A stretch of 64,000 bases of DNA from Metridium senile (lineage: Eukaryota; Cnidaria; Anthozoa; Actiniaria; Metridiidae): the NCBI GenBank assembly GCA_949775045.1, contig OX459103.1:641501-705500 (forward strand). The letters run 5' to 3'. Shown piece by piece: positions 59,001-64,000 of this stretch. Position numbers and translations under genes: made by a program. Position 1 is the first letter of the stretch; every line of letters starts with the position of its first letter. Under the pieces are notes generated by a model. That model worked only from the letters and a program-made list of their open reading frames with translations. It ran no database searches and was not told the DNA's origin.

Positions 59001-62000
59001 TTTTTTCATTCATTCATCCATCCATGCATCCATGCATCCACCCATTCATTCATTCATTCATCCATCTATTCATTCATTCATTCATTCATTCACTAATGTA
59101 TTCTTTTTTTCATTCTTTTTCTCATTTATTCGTTTTTTTCATTCATTCATTCATCCATTTATTCATCTATATATCCATCCATCCATCCATCCATCAATTC
59201 ATCCATTTATTCGTTCATCCATCCACCATCCATTGTCATTTATGTATATTCATCTATTGTTCATAATTTATTTATTTATCTATTTATTACACTTCCAACA
59301 GAGTTGTGGATTGTCTAACAGGTGGAATTACACCTATAACCTAGACATCCATGTAAAACATAATAATATAAAGAAAAAAGTTACAAAGTATATCACAATA
59401 CCTGACAGTAACTGTAATGAAACTGTCTCGGAGGTGGTACGTTATTGGGGAAGTTCAAACGACCCTTGACTTTAGCCTGTGACCATTCTACTGGGAGTGT
59501 ATCCAATACTAACCAATGCTAAGAGAGGAAATAAACGATGTTACAAGTATATACACGATGGCTTTAAAAACCCGTGCTTACTTACCAGCATGCACCGCGC
59601 GAATGGATGAATTGATCGTGTACCATGAAATTTGCACATTCAGACATTTTCATATATTTTACGATGTGAGTGGGTATTTACGCTCTTACTAAATCGTTTA
59701 GCGTTTTGTTTTACTTGTTTTCTCGTAATACGACTGACTGCGAATGAATTATAACGTACACTCAAATGCATTAACAATGCAAAGCATGCCGGTAAGTGAC
59801 CACGGGTCCGCATATACACCTATTTCAAAAATATGAAATGAATGTGTGATTTATTACGCGCTTTTGAAATAAATATTTGTTTCATCATCTATCACTGCAA
59901 AACTTGTCATGTTCATATAACACATGTACAAACACGTAGAACCAAAATATGATATGAATAAATCGATCGATAACAAGAGAAGAAATGCCGACATCCTTTG
60001 CAGGCTTCAGAGTGTGGACTGTAGCTTAATTTAGCTGCGACAACGATTTTTGAAATAGGTGCCGGGTAAAAATAATCTAGAGTGCACTAAAATGAAAGTA
60101 TTGTTGTCCTTACTTACTACTTTCACTAGTCGATGTTCTCCGTCAAAGTTCTTCATCTCACGAAGACAAATCTTGAAATCCTCATCTGTAACGTCCTCAG
60201 CCCAGATACTTGAAGCATCATACTTGTTCCTAGGCCCTTGATGATGCGCGGTTACAAATACCACAGGTATCTCGGTCGAACGCTGTTAATAGAACGATTG
60301 TAAGACATTTTCGACGTTACAACCCGCGGTAAAGCAGGGACATTCACGTATGAAGAAACAAAAAATAGCACACGTTTTACGTCTTTTCTTTGACTAATTA
60401 ATTCAAGAGCAAGGGATACATGTATCGATAAAAAATAATAATACCACAGATTTTGTCTGTACTCCTTGACTAATTTACCTACAATACTCCTGGCACCAGT
60501 CTCATGTTATCTAGCACCGCTGTACAATTTGACAAAAGGCACATTTGCACAGGGATAGCCTGTGCAAATTCAAATGTGCTTTTTATTGTTAATCGATAAC
60601 ATTTTCCCATGCTTTGCTTGGAATTTGTGGATATTTTTACAACAAATCGAGGCTTAGCCTGTGCAAATGCGCCTTTTGTCAAATAGTACAGCGGTGATAG
60701 ATAACATGAAACTGGAGTATTGTTAGAGACCGTTGTAAGGCAAGGAATACACGTATCACACAAACAATAAAAAAGGGCAAGCAAACCGGCAAGGGCCCGC
60801 AGTAATTGGCCTTGCTGTTGCGGGTTCCCTGCCCACCCTAGTTTAAGTATATAATATGTAATCTTCCTTTGTGTTTTTGGGCAAAGCTAATAAAATGTAA
60901 AAAAAAAAAAAATGAAAAATACCGCAAGTTTTGTCTTTTTACTAAACGCAAGCGTATTAACGAGAACTCGAGCAGATTTGTCGCCGCAACTTTAAACATG
61001 CACGATATTTAGTGCAACTCGCTGCGATCTTCCTTCATGGCTTATTCGAAGTTGCGGCGACAAAGCTGCGATAAAATCGCCATAGAAATTGATTGTCGCT
61101 CTTGTCGCGCGACAGATTTGTTAGGTAAACGGGCCTTAATGTTGTTTGTTGTCTCTTAAAGACTAATTACCCTAGGGTATGTGATATCGACACATTTCGT
61201 CCCTGTAGTCCACAGTGGAATAGATGCAATACCAGCCATTGATGTCGATGGGGTGCTTGCAAACGCTAACCACTGGACATTAAGAATCTATAGATAGAAA
61301 ATGTACACATCCATAAGTTCAAAATACTATATGGGGGGCATGGGGAGCACGAAAAAAACAAAGTTGAGAATGATGATAATAATAATAATAATGACGACGA
61401 CGATGATGATGATGATAATGACAGTAATGTTAATAATTATAATGATGATGATAATAATAATGATGATTATGATGATGATGATAATAATAATAATGATAAT
61501 AATAATGATGATTATGATGATGATGATGATAATAATAATAATGATGATGATAATAATAATGATGATTATGATGATGATGATGATAATAATAATGATAATG
61601 ACAGTAATGTTAATAATTATAATGATGATGATTTAATGATGATAATAATGATGATGATGATGAATATAATGATGAGTATGATAATAATGATGATGATGAT
61701 GTGATAATAATAATAATAATAATAATAATGATGATAATGATAACAATGATGATGATGAAGATAATAATCAGATCAACCCATACCCTAATTCCATAGATAA
61801 TAGCCGAAGCCTTGACACAAACAATAAAACTACTCTTGTTAACAAGCTCGACCCAGGTTGCTGATTGTTCCAACATAGGAGGTCCATTAGACGACCGCGC
61901 AGGACTGAGATACACCATGACGTCATCGCTATCGAATGGTGGGGTCAATGCTTGTGATACGCACGTGAATGCCTGTCCCTCAGCCACAATGATTGTAGTT

Positions 62001-63456
62001 GATCCATGGTCTATCTTATGAGCTACAGTCTCTGAAATAGTGATAAAAACAGACACCTGCTATAGATATTTGATATTAAAGTTTCATTTTGTCTTAGGCG
62101 TGATGATCAAAACGCAACCTCGTTCCCAGGGCCCTCTCCCTTCGCTTTTGGGTTGGGCGAAGCGAAGGGAGAGTGCCCTGGGAACGAGGTTGAAAAACGA
62201 TAATAAGCATTAGAACAAATACGCCGGTGATTATAGGAAACCCTTCACGCTGATTGGCTCAGGGACTTTCGACTTTCTCGATAATCACCTGTACAGCGTT
62301 TCGCGGTCCAAACGATTTCAAAAATTTACTTCAAGATCTGTCCAATTTCGTTGAATAATAATGTTGAAACCATTTGCAGCCCCCTATCAACCGTGTTCAA
62401 CAATGTTGAAATGGGGTGGCAAACAGCTTTAACATTGCCAGTCAACAAAATCGAACGGATATTGAAGCAAATGTTGAATCCGTTTGCCCTGGCCTTAGCA
62501 TGTATGCATCAGCACATTTGCAATTGCCTTATAGTTGGAAATACACTTGATTGCTGTTGGTGTCTACTAAAATCAAGGCTTCAAAGTGGTGTTACATGGA
62601 GGGGAGAAGAACGGATCAGGGAGGACTCAAGCATGTTAAGGACTGGGATTTTCGGATTTAAAAAAAAAAATCATTTCTTGCTTGTGCTTTCAAGTACAAA
62701 GCTGAAATTTGTATCAATATTCATATTTGGGCTGATCAATAGTTTATGGGTGAAAATGTCGACATAAAGTGGTCACGTGACCATTAAGGCGAAAAAATAG
62801 AAATTTAAAAATGGGCCGGTTAGAACTATTTTGCAGAATATTAGAAAGTATGTGAAAACAATGCATTTTTAAAGGTCTTTCGAAATCCGCCTCGTTTGGT
62901 TGTCCATCGTACAAGGTATGCGAGTTATAAGGTAAAACAGGTCACGTGACCTAAGGCTAAATTAACAATTATTAAGATTTCTCCAAATTAGAGAATGAAT
63001 GAAATCCAAACGAAGCGCATTGAGAGAGAGAAGCATGAATACAATGTTTTAACATAGTTTTTACTTTTAAAGAAAATGTTTCTAACCGGCCCATTTTTAA
63101 TTTTCTATTTTTCGGCCTTAATGGTCACGTGACCACTTTCTGTCATCAACATCACCACTAAATCTTTGAAGAACCCTATTGTGAACAGAAAACCAAATTT
63201 CAGCTTTGTGCATTAAATTGTGAATGAGAAATCATTTTTCAAAGATTTCCGAAAATCCCAGTTAACATGCTTGAGGAGGGGGAAACAGCAAAAATAAACA
63301 GGGAGGAGGGAGGAAAAGAGGTAAAAATAGAGGGAATTAATTATTTAACTATAAGGTCTTATTGGACTTTATAATAGTGGTTTTAATACCTGCTATGACT
63401 CCTTGTCTTTCACTAATCATCAGAGCCAACAGAAGAATTACAAGTGTAAGAATCAT
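53070..63456 (-). CDS. Secreted multi-module protein: six H-type-lectin-like modules around a Kazal domain
   Basis: Thirteen exons: 63456-63390, 62031-61784, 61287-61171, 60282-60118, 59518-59402, 58750-58625, 57132-57036, 56655-56437, 56162-55792, 55444-55277, 54743-54635, 54179-54063, 53174-53070. Phases agree throughout; about 674 residues. Exon 1 is a signal peptide (MILTLVILLLALMISERQG). Each module has a Cys, a P-[PV]-x-hydrophobic strand, W-[AV]-E-[DL]-[VL]-x-x-x-x-F-x-x-C, then an end such as W-L-A-F. This is the layout of H-type lectin (PF09458-like) domains, examples being IWAEDVTDEDFKICLRE and IWVEDLSVNTFRVCMRE; sugar binding is unproven. Exon 8 is a follistatin/Kazal domain (CPLYKDQLCDQYGQTYNNLC). 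Modules 1-3 precede it and 4-6 follow in matching order with matching introns. Exon 11 needs a 1-base correction (see findings). The last exon ends in TAG that overlaps a donor-like GTGAGG. Likely a secreted recognition or matrix protein. Confidence 0.78.
53352..53760 (+). repeat. 11-bp 'tatgaaaagcc' minisatellite, about 37 units
   Basis: Units 'ctatgaaaagc', with 'ctacgaaaagc' and 'tctacgaaagg' variants, in the last intron of the lectin-like gene. The 54.06-53.17 kb intron is otherwise filled by GAT and ATG triplets. Confidence 0.9.
53765..54050 (+). repeat. (GAT)n/(GGT)n trinucleotide tract
   Basis: An almost pure GAT tract with GGTGGT interruptions, ending about ten bases from the donor (54062) of exon 12. 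A second tract (ATC)n at 54205-54600 lies between exons 12 and 11. Confidence 0.92.
57585..58551 (+). repeat. 60-bp minisatellite, about 16 units
   Basis: The unit is 'caactgaccccccatacact' then 'aataaatgacagccccctta' then 'gatgtatcacaagaaaatgt'. It ends about 75 bp from the donor of exon 6 (58624), in the intron between exons 6 and 7 of the lectin-like gene. Units differ at only a few sites. Confidence 0.95.
58795..59290 (+). repeat. (ATTC)n/(ATCC)n tetranucleotide tract
   Basis: An imperfect tract in the intron between exons 5 and 6 of the lectin-like gene; Ile/His/Ser-rich plus-strand frames are artefacts. Confidence 0.9.
59812..60062. mobile_element. MITE family M1, complete copy
   Basis: 'atacacctatttcaaaaata' is mirrored by 'gcgacaacgatttttgaaat' then 'aggt'. 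It ends about 55 bp from the donor of exon 4 (60117) of the lectin-like gene. Confidence 0.85.
60482..60722. mobile_element. Palindromic MITE of about 240 bp
   Basis: 'caatactcctggcaccagtc' then 'tcatgttatcta' is mirrored by 'tagataacatgaaactggag' then 'tattg'; the inner 'gacaaaaggcacatttgcac' and 'agg' by 'gtgcaaatgcgccttttgtc'. Intron 3 of the lectin-like gene. Confidence 0.8.
61360..61780 (+). repeat. (GAT)n/(AAT)n trinucleotide tract
   Basis: It directly abuts the donor (61783) of exon 2 of the lectin-like gene. Met/Ile-rich frames here are artefacts. Confidence 0.92.
62116..62192. mobile_element. Short hairpin MITE of 77 bp
   Basis: 'aacctcgttcccagggccct' then 'ctcccttcgctt' is mirrored by 'aagcgaagggagagtgccct' then 'gggaacgaggtt'. 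The arms are almost perfect. Confidence 0.8.
62340..62500. mobile_element. Diverged relative of the 37741-37950 palindrome
   Basis: It shares 'agtcaacaaaatcgaacgga' and 'attgaagcaaatgttgaa' and ends 'ccgtttgccctggcctta', like the right arm of the 37.7-kb element. The left arm is poorly kept. Confidence 0.6.
62627..63274. mobile_element. Long inverted repeat of about 650 bp in intron 1 of the lectin-like gene
   Basis: The outer arms 'tcaagcatgttaaggactgg' then 'gattttcgga' and 'tccgaaaatcccagttaaca' then 'tgcttga' are inverted, as are the inner 'gtggtcacgtgaccattaag' and 'ccttaatggtcacgtgacca'. It contains several 'ggtcacgtgacc' E-box palindromes. Probably a non-autonomous DNA transposon. Confidence 0.8.
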
Positions 63457-63462
63457 GATAAA

Positions 63463-63700
63463 GACTACAGCCCACACTAGTGCTACAACAACAAAGCATA
63501 CAATATAATATTAGCCACCGCTCAGTTTATATTAGTAACGGTGTCTACGTAAAGTAGAGATAAACATTACATGATAAAAACTACACCGGGGACTACACCC
63601 CACACTAGTGCTACAACAACAAAGCACAATATAATATTAGCCACCGCTCAGTTAATGTTAGTAACGGTGTCTACGTAAAGCAGAGATAAACACTACACGT
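63463..63700 (+). repeat. Tandem duplication of about 120 bp upstream of the lectin-like gene
   Basis: The block with 'cccacactagtgctacaaca', 'taatattagccaccgctcag' and 'gtaacggtgtctacgtaaag' occurs twice, at about 63463-63580 and 63583-63697. It starts seven bases upstream of the signal-peptide ATG (63456), so it overlaps the presumed promoter and 5' UTR. Confidence 0.85.
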
Positions 63701-64000
63701 AAATTATTTGTTTATTTGTTTTCAGTAGTTGTAATTTCAATTTTTAACCTGTTTAATGAGTTACGGTGAACGTAGAATAAAAATTGTGAAAAAAAAACCA
63801 ATGATTGTACTGTGTTAACCAGTTCATCAGTTTGTTATCGCTGAAAACCCCAACGGTTATAGTCGGCTGTAGGTAATAGAATGAAATTTGTACGTAAAAA
63901 ACAAATGCTTTAGCAGTCGTCGGAGTCAAAGAGATCATATAGCCTATGTTTATAGCCTGTTTTCAGCCGAAAGACGTCGCTTGTAAACTATCAAACTGCG
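63701..64000. other. Upstream flank of the lectin-like gene
   Basis: No gene seen; a fragment of repeat family R5 ('ggtaatagaatgaaatttgt') at about 63872-63891. Confidence 0.4.

Noticed and set aside
1..64000. tRNA, rRNA or bacterial-type operon, RBS and terminator features
   Set aside because: No cloverleaf or rRNA text was recognised by eye, and the intron-exon genes show this is animal nuclear DNA; a tRNAscan or Infernal run would be decisive.

Overview
This is animal nuclear DNA: AT-rich, intron-bearing genes, dense microsatellites, minisatellites and small inverted-repeat transposons. The gene set (a FoxQ2-type forkhead factor, SPAG7, a prostanoid-receptor-like GPCR, and secreted modular proteins with discoidin, EGF, Kazal and H-type-lectin-like modules) fits an early-branching metazoan. 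My best guess is an anthozoan-like cnidarian, but the sequence alone does not prove it. Exons were joined by hand from GT/AG sites and phase; every junction given for the four spliced genes keeps frame, except one 1-base frameshift noted below.

Layout. 1-5.8 kb: no convincing gene, repeats only. 5.8-11.2 kb (-): secreted discoidin/EGF protein. 11.5-17.8 kb (+): SPAG7, head to head with the former across 336 bp containing a palindromic CRE. 21.1-22.2 kb (+) and 28.1-28.9 kb (-): two intronless ORFs of an unrecognised family that share three motif blocks, i.e. divergent paralogues facing each other. Between them, a trypsin-like exon fragment (24.5 kb) lies between copies of one MITE family. 31.0-32.2 kb (+): intronless forkhead gene, FoxQ2-like, with a C-terminal EH1-like motif. 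39.6-47.2 kb (-): three-exon rhodopsin-class GPCR whose last exon adds a very acidic cytoplasmic tail of about 585 residues. 48.9-51 kb: a 66-bp minisatellite present as two opposed arrays, a giant inverted repeat. 51.3-52.0 kb: nested MITEs. 53.1-63.5 kb (-): a 13-exon secreted protein made of three H-type-lectin-like modules, a follistatin/Kazal domain, then three more modules in the same order, apparently from an internal block duplication; one exon carries a 1-base frameshift.

The genes do not form an operon or an obvious pathway. Two are secreted multidomain proteins of adhesion, matrix or recognition type, one is a surface receptor, one a transcription factor, one an intracellular R3H-family protein, and two are orphans. 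The most distinctive items are the block-duplicated lectin-like protein, the acidic-tailed GPCR, the orphan paralogue pair and the opposed minisatellite arrays.
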